Shown one piece after another: positions 29,886 through 42,740 of a stretch of DNA of 64,000 nt. Source of the stretch: Mycteria americana (taxonomy: Eukaryota; Chordata; Aves; Ciconiiformes; Ciconiidae); assembly GCF_035582795.1 (NCBI RefSeq), contig NC_134390.1:665060-729059 (forward strand), given 5' to 3'. Position 1 is the first letter of the stretch. Each line of letters opens with the position of its first letter. The translations under genes were made by a program, and so were the position numbers. The notes under the pieces were generated by a model. The model was not told the DNA's origin, searched no databases, and worked only from the letters and a program-made list of their open reading frames with translations.

Positions 29886-32835
29886 GGGCTTCTGCGTGCC
29901 TGTGCACGCTCGTGCGATGCCGTGCGAGGTTGTGCAAGGCCGTGCGTGCTCGTGCGTGCTCGTGCAAGGTCGTGTGAGGCTGCGTGTGCTCGTGCAAGCT
30001 CGTGCAAGGCTGTGTGTGCCTGTGCATGCTCATGCGAGGCTGTGCATGCTTGTGCGAGGTCGTGTGTGCTTGTGCAAGGCCGTGTGTGCTTGTGCACGCT
30101 CATGTGAGGCTGTGCATCCTTGTGCGAGGTCATGTGTGCTCGTGAAAGCTCGTGCAAGGCTGTGTGTGCTTGTGCACGCTCATGTGGGGATGTGCGTGCT
30201 TGTGCAAGGTCATGTGTGCTCGTGCAAGGCTGTTTGTGCTTGTGCACGCTCACACGGGGCTGTGCGTGCTTGTGCGAGGTCGTGTGTGCTTGTGCAAGGC
30301 CATGTGTGCTTGTGCAAGCTCATGCAAGGCTGTGTGTGCTTGTGCACGCTCACACGGGGCTGTGCGTGCTTGTGCGAGGTCGTGTGTGCTCGTGAAAGCT
30401 CGTGCAAGGCTGTTTGTGCTCGTGCACGCTCACGCGGGGCTGTGCGTGCTTGTGCGAGGTCATGTGTGCACGTGCAAGGCCATGGATGCCCGTGTAGGCT
30501 CGTGCAAGGCTGTGTGTGCTTGTGCACACTCACGTGGGGCTGTGCGTGCTTGTGCAAGGTCATGTGTGCTCATGAAAGCTCGTGCAAGGCTGTTTGTGCT
30601 TGTGCACGCTCATGTGAGGCTGTGCATGCTTGTGTGAGGTCGTGTGTGCATGCGCAACGCCATGGATGCCCGTGCAAGCTCGTGCAAGGCTGTGTGTGCC
30701 TGTGCATGCTCATGCGAGGCTGTGCATGCTTGTGCGAGGTCGTGTGTGCTTGTGCAAGCTCATGCAAGGCTGTGTGTGCTTGTGCACGCTCATGTGAGGC
30801 TGTGCATGCTTGTGCAAGGTCGTGTGTGCTCGTGCAAGGCTGTTTGTGTTTGTGCATGCTCACACGGGGCTGTGCGTGCTTGTGCGAGGTCGTGTGTGCT
30901 TGTGCAAGGCCGTGTGTGTTTGTGCAAGCTCATGCAAGGCTGTGTGTGCTTGTGCACGCTCATGTGAGGCTGTGCATGCTTGTGCAAGGTCGTGTGTGCT
31001 CGTGAAAGCTCGTGCAAGGCTGTGTGTGCTTGTGCACGCTCACGTGGGGCTGTGCGTGCTTGTGCAAGGTCATGTGTGCTCGTGAAAGCTCGTGCAAGGC
31101 TGTTTGTGCTTGTGCAAGCTCATGCAAGGCTGTGCATGCTTGTGTGAGGTCGTGTGTGCATGCGCAACGCCATGGATGCCCGTGCAAGCTCGTGCAAGGC
31201 TGTGTGTGCCTGTGCATGCTCATGCGAGGCTGTGCATGCTTGTGCGAGGTCGTGTGTGCTTGTGCAAGCTCATGCAAAGCTGTGTGTGCTTGTGCACGCT
31301 CATGTGAGGCTGTGCATCCTTGTGCAAGGCCATGTGTGCCCGTGCAAGCTCGTGCAAGGCTGTGTATGCTTGTGCACGCTCATGTGGGGCTGTGCGTGCT
31401 TGTGCAAGGTCATGTGTGCTTGTGAACGCTCATGCAAGGCTGTGTGTGCTTGTGCACGCTCACACGGGGCTGTGCGTGCTTGTGCGAGGTCGTGTGTGCT
31501 TGTGCAAGGCCGTGTGTGCTTGTGCAAGCTCATGCAAGGCTGTCTGTGCTTGTGCACGCTCATGTGAGGCTTTGCATGCTTGTGTGAGGTCGTGTGTGCT
31601 TGTGCAAGGCTGTGTGTGCCTGTGCACGCTCATGCGAGGCTGTGCATGCTTGTGCAAGGTCATGTCTGCTCGTGAAAGCTTGTGCAAGGCTGTGTGAGCC
31701 TGTGCACGCTCATGTGGGGCTGTGCGTGCTTGTGCAAGTCATGTGTGCTCGTGAAAGCTCGTGCAAGGCTGTGTGTGCCTGTGCATGCTCATGTGAGGCT
31801 GTGCATGCTTGTGCAAGGTCGTGTGTGCTTGTGAAAGCTCGTGCAAGGCTGTTTGTGCTCGTGCACGCTCACGCGGGGCTGTGTGTGCTTGTGCGAGGTT
31901 GTGTGTGCTCGTGCAAGGCCATGGATGCCCGTGCACGCTCACGCAAGGCTGTGTGTGCTTGTGCACGCTCATGTGAGGCTGTGCATGCTTGTGCAAGCCC
32001 ATGTGTGCTTGTGCAAGCTCGTGCAAGGCTGTTTGTGCTTGTGCACGCTCATGCGGGGCTGTGCGTGCTTGTGCACGGTTATGTGTGCGTGTGCAAGGCC
32101 ATGTATGCCCGTGCAAGCTCGTGCAAGGCTGTGTGTGCTTGTGCACGCTCATGTGAGGCTGTGCACGCTTGTGCAAGGTCACGTGTGCGTGTGCAAGGCC
32201 ATGTGTGCCCGTGTAAGCTCGTGCAAGGCTGTGTGTGCTTGTGCACGCTCATGCGAGGCTGTGCATGCTTGTGCGAAGTCGTGTGTGCTTCTGAAAGGCC
32301 GTGTATGCTCGTGCAAGGCCGTGTATGCTCGTGCAAGCTCACGAGAGGCCATGCATGCCCGTGTGAGGCCATGCAAAGCTGCGTGTGCTCGTGCCCGGCC
32401 ATGCACGTTGTGCATGCTCATGCAAGGCCACGCGTGCTTGTGCAAGGCTGCGTGTGCTCGTGCAAGCTCGTGCAAGGCCACGCGTGCTCGCGTGAGGCCG
32501 TGCAGGGCCACGCGTGTTTGCGCATGCTCGTGCGAGCTCGCGTGAGGCCGTGCCAGGCTGTACGCGCTTGTGCACGTTTCTACAACGCCGTGCAAGGCTG
32601 TGTGCGCGCGTGCAAGCTCGTGCAAGGCCGTGTGCGCGCGTGCAAGCTCGTGCAAGGCCGTGTGCGTGCGTGCAAGCCCGCACAAGGCCGCGCGCGCTCG
32701 TGCAAAGCCACGCGTGCTTGGGCGAGGCCGTGCGTGCTCGTGCAAGCTCACGCACGGCAACGGGAGCCGGTACGAGGCTTGTGCGAGACCGCGCGTGCTC
32801 GTGCAAAACGTGCAAGGCCGCGCGAGCCCGGCACG
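29886..32835. repeat. 10-bp satellite array, about 290 units
   Basis: Almost every decamer fits NGTGYRNGSY, for example TGTGTGTGCT, TGTGCACGCT, CGTGCAAGGC. The 10-bp register holds for nearly 3 kb, with a one-base slip near 31,738. Blocks of seven to ten decamers recur as a higher order. Because 10 is not a multiple of 3 and the unit makes no stop codon in any frame, long Cys/Ala/Arg-rich open frames appear on both strands. I do not regard these as genes. Confidence 0.9.
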
Positions 32836-35800
32836 CTCCGTCCTTCGCCGCAGCCTCACCAGCCGTCGACTCGTTCTGCCCCGGCGCTGCCTGGGGGTCT
32901 CAGTCTGGGGGTCCTCAGCACCCTGACCCCGGCTCTGCACCCCGGGGACACCCGTGCCGCGGGGAAAAAACTACGGAAAAAGCCCAATTCCCCCCCGAAA
33001 CAGCCCCGCGGTAGCTCTGCCCTCGTGACGGCAGCGCCGGGTGCTTGATCTTTGCTCCCTCTCCTTTATTATCCCCTCCCTAACTCTCCTGACGTTTTTA
33101 TTTCTTTTTTTTTTTCCAGTTTTCCAGCTCCAAGGCCCCGGCGTAGCAGCCGGTTCAGCCCAGCATCGCCCTCAGCACCCCGCGACCCAGCCCTGGTGCG
33201 ACGCAGCATCTCGAGTGTTTCTAAACCTCTAAATTTTGGGGGAAAAAAAGTCCAACCAGCTCTTTCATCCCACCACCTCCAGCCCCGACAGCTCCGGGAC
33301 AGGAGCGAGTGAAAACGCCCCATTTAGGTCAACATTTATTTAATGAACTCCCTCCCGTGCAAACGCTGGTGGATTATTATTTTTTTTTTTCTGCCGCAAT
33401 AAACGGGAGAGCTTATTGGAAAACTGAATTCCTTCCCCTCATAATCAGCCAAACCATCAAAATAAAGTTTACGGCAAAATTAAATATTTCCCCCGGCCTC
33501 GCGTGCTCCGGAGGCAGACGCCTCCCGCGCGCCGCCGCCATCGGAGCTGCTCTCCCGTGCGTCCCCGATGGAAACTTTATGGATCATTTATTCTCTCCTT
33601 CCCAGGAGCAAAATGCCAGGGAGAGGGAGGCTTCGCGGCTCGCCTTTCCCCCCGCGCTAATCGCCACCTCCTAATCGCCTAATTGCGGGCCGCGCATCTC
33701 CCGTCGCCCCCGAGCTGGTTGTCGCACGCCCGAGGAAGGTGCCGGGTGCGGGATTGAGCCATGGGGATGGACATCGGCACGGATGGACGCTGCAAACGGC
33801 ACGTTGAGAGGGGATGGGGAGGGGGAAACCCGCCCCGAGCCCTCCGGGGACGGGCTGCGGGGCGAGCTCAACCCTATATTAGACAACAGAGAATCTGTCT
33901 TTTGGGGGAAGAAGCCGCCCCGAAAGACAACGGTGCAAAACCCCGCAGCAGCCTCCCCTCAGCCCCTCTTGCCGTGTTGTGTCCCGGGATTAATCCCTTT
34001 TCTTCCCATTTTAAACCCCTTCTCCCCCAAAAGCCAGCGGGCGTGGGTGGAAAGAGGGGGACGAGCTGCACCCCGCTCGGCGCATCGCCACACCGGCGCG
34101 ATTTTGCAACCAGTTCCTGAGAAACCTTCGTTCACTGGGGGATGGAGCAAGCCCGTGAGTCACCCCCCCGGGAGAGCCGGCTCCGTCCCCACGCCCGGGG
34201 GGAGCGGGACAGGGCATCACCGCTCCCGGGGGAGCTCCTGCCGCGGCGGAGCCCCTTTGGTGAAGCCGGCGGCTGTGGAGCGGTTTCCAACCCAGTTGTG
34301 TTTGTGCTTTTTTCCCTTGTCCGTGTGTCTGTCAGGGTTACCTGGGGAGGTGACGTGACTTGGCTGTGCCCGTGGCCGAGGAGGGCTTTGATTCCTCCCA
34401 CTCAACATCCCACCCCGGCTGTTGAACCATCATCATCCTCCCCCAGCCCCACCGAGCCCCAGCCGAGCCCCGCCGAGCCGAGGGACCCCTTTTCCCAGGC
34501 TGGAGGAGCACCAAGACGCCGGCTCCCGGTCGCAGCTCCCGGTCGCTGTTCCCACCCCACTCCTCCTGCAAGAATTAAATCCTCCTGCATCTCTGTGCGT
34601 CCCCTGGCTCTCGCGCGGGAGGGGTTTTGCATCCCGTGCGTGCGGTTTCTTGCCGGCACCGTGCGGGTCACGGGGATGCAATGATGAGCGGAGCAGGAAA
34701 GCAAGAGCTGTGCCAGGGTCCGGCCCCGGATTCCCTTATGTGAGGCAGATTGAGGGGGGAAAGCAGCAGGAGAGCTGCTGGAAAACAGCTATAAGCACCG
34801 CAGGTAGTGATAGAGGGAGCAAATTAAACCACTCATCAGCCGCAAGCCTTCCCCGTAGCTTGGGGCACAAACCCTGCCGTGGCTGCGGCAAAAGGTGGGT
34901 TCGGTGGGAGAACAGTTTTTTTATGGGGTTGAGGAGCACGTCGCGCCGGTCCAGGCAAGGCGAGGTCAGTGGGCATTCACTGCGCGAAGGCCTGGGACAT
35001 ATTTTAACATTTCAAGGGCTGCAGTGGGTGGAAATCAGCAGCGGTTGGGAGAGGTACGTGCAGCCGTGCCCATGCAAAATCACTCCAGCCCCATCCACAG
35101 CCCACTCCCCACCCTCCCGAAAAAGTTCTGCGCCACTAAATTGTCTCTAATGAACTCCCATTTCTTCCCAGACGTTGTTTTCTCTTGTTGGCCTCATTAA
35201 ATCAATTTGAAAACTGTTAGCGAAACGCTTTCCCCACGCAAATTAGAGCTGTTGAACTCGGTGATTGCAGTTGAGGGGCGGTGATTGCCGTCTGCCTCGC
35301 TCGCGTGCGTTGGGGGCTCATTTTCTCCGGGGATTTTAGGTTTACGGGATACTTAATAAACCCTGGGAGCATCACGCAGGGGCTTTCTCGAAGCATTTCT
35401 TGCTGTTTTATTCAATGTTGCTGATGGCCACACCCTGGAGGGGTTTTTGAGGATGGAAAGGGAAAAACTGCCAAATATCACGAGTTTTTCAGATGGGGGT
35501 GTAACGTGTCCGGGTGACGGAGCAGCTTCGGGTTGGGGCTGCGTCACCAGCTGAACCGGCTCAGCCCAAATTCCCAGGCTCCGAGTTTAACTCATGTCAC
35601 CGGTAATGGGATTTCGGGTGGTCAAGGTCAGTACTTGTGACCTGCCTGGTTGCGTTGTTCCAAATACCACCAGGTCCCGCAGGAGCAGCCAAACCCAGGT
35701 GTCCTGTCGGCCTCCAGACCTGCGAGGGTTTCGTACGGGCTCGGTTCATGCTGGGGACGTGAAGCCCTGGGCTCTGCGGCCGCGGGGCCGACGGGAGCAG

Positions 35801-36500
35801 CCTGCAGGCTGCAAACAGCCACGACTCTGCCGGGAACCTGCCCACCCCTGGTTGTACACGTCTCCAGCACTTGGAGCTGCGCCGAGGCCCTCGCAGATGC
35901 TGCTGTCTCTAGGCTGGAGGTAGAGGATGAACCAGCTCTCCCTCTGCCCTTAATCTGATCTAAACATCAGAAAAATACGAGAACTCTCTCAAGGCTGTAA
36001 TCAGATAGAGGTTTTGCAGTGTGTGGTGGCAGGTCTCTTGGGTGTCCTCTCAAAAATGGGGGAGGAGGGAGATAAACCCAGAAAATACTGCAGCTGCCGA
36101 AGCCAGACAGAGTTGTTTTGCCAGGTCATGAATGCGGCAAGCGTTCCAAGTACATGGTGGCTTGTTACTTAGAAATCCGGAAGGGAAGCAGCTTCTGAAC
36201 CCCTGCCAGCTCCGGGGATGGAGCTCTGCAACCTCTGGACTGCCAGGAGACACCAGAGCAAAGGTGAAATGCGGTGGGGACACCCAAACGTGCTCAGGAC
36301 CCGATGCTACAGGGAGACAGTTTGCGCAGGAGTGCTGGGGGGGGCACTATTGTACTGGTGGTGTTTGTCTTGTCCCTGTAAGGGACTGACCACGGGCCAG
36401 GAGGAAATGGGTAAGCTGCCTGAGCCCCCTGGGCTTCCTGTAGGGGTTATTGCCCCCAAAAGTGCCAGGCAGCGGCACCCCAAAAGCCCCCAGCAGCATC
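32836..36500. other. Intergenic, no gene seen
   Basis: Mixed-composition DNA with T-runs near 33,110 and 33,380. A relatively A/T-rich stretch around 35,135-35,260 looks like possible conserved noncoding sequence, but I cannot test this. No splice-consistent open frame or known repeat was recognised. Confidence 0.5.
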
Positions 36501-36540
36501 CCTGAAGCCCCTGGCAGAGCACAGGGCTCCTCACAAGCCA

Positions 36541-37100
36541 GGGGAGCGGGGCAGCACGGGCCGGGGCTGGGCCGAAGGCGGGGACCGGGCTGGGCAGGGG
36601 GGTTGCGGCCCGTGGGGTGCCCAAGCCGGGCAGCCTGGGGAGCCCCCCGCGGTGCAGGCAGCCACGTGCAATCTCCCGCCAGCCCTCGCCACGCCCCTAG
36701 AGGGCGGGGATTCGCGCAGAACGAACCTTATACGGTGCTGGTAGGCGGTGCCAGCGCGGGCTCGCCCCCGCGGGGGCGGTGCCGAGGCGGTGCCGTGCTG
36801 GCATTGGCGGGGGCGGGGAGAGGCGTGCCTCGGGGGGGCGTGGCCCCGGCGAGGGGCGTGGCGCGGAGCCGGCCGGTTCCCATCAAAAGGCGGCTCCGGG
36901 GCGGTGGGGGGAGAGGGGCGGCGGTGCCGGGAGTGCAGGTACGGGGGCCCGGGCTGGGGGCACCGGGGACCCGCGGGGACGCCGCTTCTGAGGGAAACCC
37001 CCCCCTCGGTGCCCACCTTGGGGCCGGCCTCGCGGGCGGCAGTGGCTCTGGTGGTCGCCGGGACACGGGGGTGCTGAATGGGGGCGGCTGGGGGGCGGCT
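36541..37100 (+). promoter_or_regulatory. GC-box island, candidate VDR promoter and first exon
   Basis: A CpG-dense block with at least six GC boxes (for example near 36,700, 36,775, 36,808, 36,900 and 36,915) and an inverted CCAAT (ATTGG, 36803-36807). It ends in a clean donor-like junction GAGTGCAG|GTACGG at 36938/36939. It lies 20.6 kb upstream of the first VDR coding exon, in the same orientation, with no other gene between. TATA-less GC-box promoters and remote 5' noncoding exons are known for VDR. Assignment to VDR is inference. Confidence 0.45.
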
Positions 37101-37149
37101 GTTGCCGTAGGGAGCCCCCCGGCGCCCTCACGGACTGGGGGATACGGGG

Positions 37150-37660
37150 GTGGGGGGGACACCGGTGCCCCGCCTGGCCGGAGGGGCACGGGCGTGGGGC
37201 CACCCATGGGTGCCCTCTGCCCTCTCTCTACTGGTTGGAGGATTCTGGGGGTGTCCCCCAAGTCCCCCCCGCTTTTGGGGTCCCGTGTGGGTATTGGGGC
37301 TCCCCCGGTGCCCTGTGTGCTCCCTGGTTTGGGGTCCCATGTGGGTATGGGGCTCCCTGTGTTCCCCATTCTGGTTTGGGGATCCTGTGTATGTTTGGGC
37401 CCCCCAATAGTCTGTGCCCCCCCCCCCCCCCCCTCAGGTTGGGGGTCCCATGTGGGACCTCCTGACACCCTGTGTCTCCCCTCAGCTGGGGGCTCTCAAG
37501 GCTCTTAAGGGTTTCCCCTGCCAAAACTGGGGTCCCCTTAGGATTAGGGGTGTCCTGGTCCCTCCCAGCCTCCCTATGAGTTGTGGGGTGGCTCCTGGTT
37601 TGGGGGGGGGGCTGTCAGGGTCCCCCCCCATTGCTGTCCAGTCTCAGGTTTGACCACCCC
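37150..37660. repeat. Degenerate GGTTTGGGGTCCCATGTGGG repeats
   Basis: Loose copies of a roughly 30-60 bp unit containing TTTGGGGTCCC(A/G)TGTGGG lie just after the GC island. A C-run interrupts them at 37,418-37,433. Confidence 0.5.
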
Positions 37661-37699
37661 TTACTGGGTCCAGAGCTTGGAGCTGGGGGGTGAATGTGT

Positions 37700-40600
37700 C
37701 TGTATTGGGGGTGCTTTCCTTCCCCTCTAAATTCTGGCTGACTTAACCCTTTCTGGGCTGGTTGGTGATTCCCCCTGGGGTCAGCAGGAGGATGAGGAGA
37801 AGCTGGACCCAGTCACTTATGCCTTGTTGGTGTGAAGCCCCCTTTCCCCTCCGCAGCCCTGAGCCCCTTCCCGAGCTTCACCCTCCATCCCCCATCATGG
37901 GAAGCCACCCCTGTCCCCTCTCCCCATGTCCTGTCCCTGTGTGTCCCTCTCTGGGGCTCCCCAAACCCTTTCTGGGGGGCTCTGAAGCTGGTGAATTACC
38001 TGGGTGCTGTTGGGGTGCTTAACTGGTGTTTTAGGTTGTTTTTTATGAACAGGCTTGTCTCTGACTCGGATAAGTGCCTGATTAATGATCAACTTTAAAA
38101 TGAATCTTAAACTTAATCTCCCAATTAAGTATTTTTTTGAAAGGAGGGGAAAGATATCAAATACCAGGCTGAGACCCTGCCATGGCAGTAATTGCACGTG
38201 TCTGTAATTCCCCAGTGACTTTTCGTCCCTCTCTGAGTGATCCCGTTGGCCGTGTCGGATGTGACTGCCCGGATCTTTTGGCTGCAAGTTCCCAGTGCAA
38301 AGAAAACGAAGGTACCGGGGATCTTGTGCAGCTCCTACACGAGGAAGGGCGAGGGTTCTTTTTCCCTAGACCAAGCAGGGCACCCCCGGGCCAGGACCGA
38401 GCACCCAAAGGGATGTGGGGGGTTGTGGGTGGCTGGCTTAGGGCAGGTAGAGGTGCCTGTTCTCTGGGGTGAGCTGCCCCTTCCTCTTTTTTTTTTTTTT
38501 TTCCCCCCTTATTTGAGCCTGGGGCTGGAGCCTTCAGCATTACAAGTTTCTTCAGAAACTGATTTTCACAAGAAGCCAGCCCTGGCTTTGCAGCGTTTTG
38601 TGGCGTGCTCTCCTCCCACATGAGCTGGGCAGTGACTCATCTTCCTCCGAGGACTCGGTTAAAGGAGCACCAACGATCTCGGGGCAACGTGCGTCCCCTC
38701 CTGAAGGGAGACAGACATCTGCTCGGCGTCCCACTCCGGTCTGTGGACCCTGTCGGTGCTTCTTCTGCGTCTGCTGGGGAGCGAGAGCGAGCCGGGCTGC
38801 CGTGGCTGAGTGCTCCGAGTGCCTCTGTGCGGGTAGGGAGGAATATTTAACCTGTCTGCTTTGGGGGAGGAAGTTAAGGCTGTAATTACTCATTTGAATA
38901 AAACTTCTTCTTCCTTCTCCAAAGCAGCTGGTTAAAACTGAGTCAAATCAGATCGGGTTGGTAGCCGTTGGCTGCACCCTGGCTTTCGGATGGGCCTTGT
39001 GAAAGTGTGCTTAACTGGGATCTAGGGCAAAAAAAAAAAAGTGCCAGGCTGACGGTGGGTAGCTCAGGGAGCCGCGTGTTGGCGTTGCGTGGCTTGGCCA
39101 GCGGTCCCTCCGGCATCACGGACCCGAGGAGCGAGGGAGGCCCGTCAGGTGCAGGAGGCATTGGCAGATGTCTGCCCGAGATGCTGCTTGTCTGTAAACA
39201 GATCGGGTGTAAGATCTCGCAACGGGGTTTTGAATAACAAAGGCATGAAGCACAAAAATAGGTTTTTCATCAGGCAAGAATTTGCCTCGGGTCAGTTAGT
39301 TTTTCACTAGATGTTTGTTTCCTGAATCTCAATGTAATTAAGACAAAATACCTGGATCATCTAGCCTCTCTTTCCATTTAATAGCTAACTGGGGAGAAGT
39401 GGTCGTGTCTCTCTGTGGCTAGAGGTGCGCTCGGGAATAATTTTTAACCTGCTATCGCTGAGCCAAAGCGAAGTCAGTCTGGCCCAAACTTCCTGTGGCT
39501 TGCAAAGAGGAAATGCTGATATGTCAAGTTACTGGGAGAGCAATAATGGGAGTTAAAGGCGGTTGTGAGTGGGTCTGTCTCTCCCATGCGATGTCTGAGC
39601 ACGAAGGTGAGGGGGGGAAGCTGTCAGCTGAGCTGTGGCACATCTTCCTCTGTCTACGCACAGGAGTGCGAGTCCACGGCAGCGTATCAGTCGCGAGAGG
39701 AAGGGGATGCGTGTTTGGGGTGCAGGGTAAGGTCTGATCGCTCTGGCGTGAACCTCCTCGGGCCGATTATGGCCAGAAATGAGGGCGATCAGCTGATGCT
39801 GCACGTGGAGAAAAAGACATGCACGGCCGCGGCAGGCGTGGGGGCTGTTTTGTGGGTGGGTGTTGGAGACTGCTACGAGGGACTTTCCTAAAACCACGTC
39901 ACGTGGGAGGAATTAAATCCCACTTCTGTGGAAGGAGGTGTCATGTATGGGGTGTCCTGTTTTGGAAGTGTCTTGTGGGCAGTGGGTTTTACATGGTGCC
40001 CTCCTGTATTTGAATATGATGCAGGTGGCAAGTGAATAAATGCAGGTGGCATCTAAAGAATGATATCACGTTGGTGGGGATGTGGCTGGGTGCTGGGTAG
40101 GGTCTTGTCCCATCCTGCAGGACTGAGCTCTCCCAGAGCTGGGTGCAGCAGCCCTGGGTGGAGAGCTGTCTGCATCACGGTTCCTCCTCGCAGCCAGAGA
40201 TGCCGGGAACCTGTGATGTGGACGGCGTCTGCCCCAGCTCCGGCAGAAGTGGCTCTGCTTGCCACCAACTCTTTCCTAACCGCAGCTACAAGGGGGTGGT
40301 TCCCCCTTTGGGTAACCTCCTGGTTGCGTCTCTTGGGTAAGAGGTGGCAGCGGAGCGATTCGGTGCTCTGCTCTGCTCTGGGGCTTGCGTAACTCGTGTG
40401 AAACGGCTCGCGCTCGCCATGCATCACCCGGGCAGAAAGATCGGGGGGCAAAACAACCGCTGTGTGTTCAGGCAGCGGGTGAAAGTTGTTGCGAGAGCTG
40501 TTGTCTTGCAGCCCACGGAGGGCAGGCGTGGAGCATCTGGTTTCTGTTGATGGTTTTCTTCCCCCTCACATGAGAGTGTCCTTCAGGAGACCCGGAGGTG

Positions 40601-42360
40601 ACAGCTTCTGCATTGCAATTTCCAGTTACCCTCTTTGTTGCCCGCTCCAGTGCGATGGCAAACGTGGGGTGCTCGTCCCTGCACGTGGGTACCCTCTGCT
40701 ATCTGTGGTGGGGATGAGAGGCAGTGGTGTTAATTTAGAACAGTTTCGCAAAGGTGGGGGGATTAAAATATAACCCCAAAGTGAGAGAAATGCAAATGGA
40801 GCTGCATCTTAAAATAAATATATTGACCTACAATCTACTGCTGAGTGTTAAATGCAGCGATTGTGGAAAGCATCCCTCTGATTTGGGCTGTTTGTGTTAA
40901 AATTTGTCTCTGAAGTTGATCCGCTGTGGAGGAGGACAACTAAAGAACCAGGTGAAAATGGAGTTGGACTAGCTGATTGTTGTGGGTCCCTTCCAGTTGA
41001 TCTATTCCAGTCTAAAAATGAAAAGTTCCTGTTTTGAAGACGACCCGTGTGCCGGTGTTCGGCTGACAGCCCACGAGGAGGACAGCTTGTGCCCCTGGGG
41101 TTGGGAGAGGGAAGAACGGTTAAACTAGGGCGTGAGGAACATAAATGACAAAGGGGAGCAAAAGTCCAGGGAGATAAGGAAGGTCAGAGACTCTCAAAGG
41201 CTTTAAAATGGAGCCTCTCAGCAGTGACCTGAAGAAGCAGAAGCAATGGCTGGGGAACGGGTCTCCTCTTGGTCGAGAGACCTCGGTGTGACTTCAGCTG
41301 AAGGAGCAATGTGGCAGGGTAGTCACTGGTGCCACTCTTGCTTGCTTCCACCTTCATTTTGTTTGCTGAATCAGCTGCAACTCCAGTACAACTTTCTTAT
41401 CTGTGGTGTTTAACGGTAGTATCAGTGTAAACTTCACATGTGTAAGTGACTTGGCTACTAATAAATGGAAACGGGGTGTAAAAGTGATGAAAAACAATAC
41501 CTGGAACCTTTATCTGTATATCTAAAAGTAGTTTCCTCATTGCCAGGAATACATGCTGTCTGCCCAAGGCGTTGGGACCTGCTGACGTGACTTCTGAGCT
41601 CTGACTTTCCTGGTCAGTGGGACGCTGGTGAGTGACTCTCCGGTCTTAAACAAAAGTCCTGTGCGTGTTCACAGTTCCCAGAGGTTTTTGGTGGAAGCAC
41701 TGGTGTGCTGGATGAGGCGAGCGAGGCTGAAAAGGGCATTCTTAACACACGATGCCTTTCTATTTTCTCTCTTGAGAAGTCTGTGCCTTTTCCTGAGGGT
41801 TTGCGCACCAGAAGCCTGCGTTCTCCTTTGCTACAGACCTTTCTATCCCAACCGCTGCAATATGGGTGCCCGGCTCGCATAGGTGCCACTTCAGTTTCTC
41901 AATGCCAGGCTGTAACGCACACCACCTCCTGCTCCCACTCCAACTCGCTTGGGCAAGAGGCCTCCCACAATCGGCTGGCGCGATGGGCGAGGCGATCGGC
42001 GGTGGGGGAAGTGACAGTTCCCTTGCCTGCCGGGCAGGCTGGCATCCCATGCCGTCTGTCACCCGCTGCCAGGTGAGGCATGGGGCTTTGGGACCTGTGT
42101 CACATCAGGTCCGTAAAGGCTTCGCTTCTCTCCCCTGCTGCAGGGATGTGGAAAGTGCTGACATGGAGGGTTCCTTATAAATAAGCACTCGTAGCTCCAT
42201 AAATACACCTGTTTAACAGAATGCAGATAAGATACAAGCGTGGTGTATATTTAGACTTGCTTAGTTTTGCAGAACATGCAGTGTCCTTGATCAGACCTGC
42301 AAGCGCTAGCTCACCTTTGTGTCCCTGGAGGGATGGTGAGTACCGGCTGCCACGTGTAGA
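37700..42360. other. No gene seen (probable VDR 5' intron or flank)
   Basis: Ordinary-composition DNA without recognisable exons. It holds a T-run followed by C at 38,480-38,510 and the possible CR1 remnant near 40,960. If the 36.9-kb island is the VDR start, this is its first intron. Confidence 0.5.
40955..41020 (+). mobile_element. Possible old CR1 3' remnant
   Basis: GGAGTTGGACTAGCTGATTG followed by GGGTCCCTTCCAGTTGATCT and ATTCCAGTCT resembles the last 60 bp of an older CR1 subfamily. It is short and diverged, so the call is tentative. Confidence 0.4.
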
Positions 42361-42368
42361 GCTTGAAC

Positions 42369-42740
42369 ACAGAATCACAGAATGGTATAGGTTGGAAAAG
42401 ACCTTTAAGATCATCGAGTCCAACCGTAAACCTAACACTGCCAAGCCCACCACTACACCATGTCCCTGAGCACCTCATCCAAACGGCTTTTAAATGCTTC
42501 CAGGGATGGGGACTCAACCCCTTCCCTGGGCAGCCTGTTCCAATGCTTGACAACCCTTTCAGTGAAGTAAAATTTCCTAATATCCAGTCTAAACCTCCCC
42601 TGGCGCAACTGGAGGCCATTTCTTCTCGTCCCATCACTTCTTACCTGGGAGAAGAGACCGACCCCACCTCTCTACCCCCTCCTTTCAGGCAGTTGTGGAG
42701 AGCGATGAGGTCTCCCCTCAGCTTCCTTGTCTCCAGGAAA
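42369..42740 (-). mobile_element. CR1 LINE 3' fragment
   Basis: This is very similar to the copy at 26,236, with only about ten differences by eye over the first 300 bp. It extends further into the CR1 body (GAGGTCTCCCCTCAGCTTCC). Terminal repeat CACAGAATCACAGAATGG at its start. Same orientation as the 26-kb copy. Confidence 0.9.

Noticed and set aside
29896-33048. Long Cys/Ala/Arg-rich open frames (up to 484 residues on +, 429 on -) resembling a cysteine-rich repeat protein
   Set aside because: They translate the 10-bp satellite, which lacks stop codons in any frame. Similar frames appear on both strands and in several registers, without conserved start, splice or domain features.
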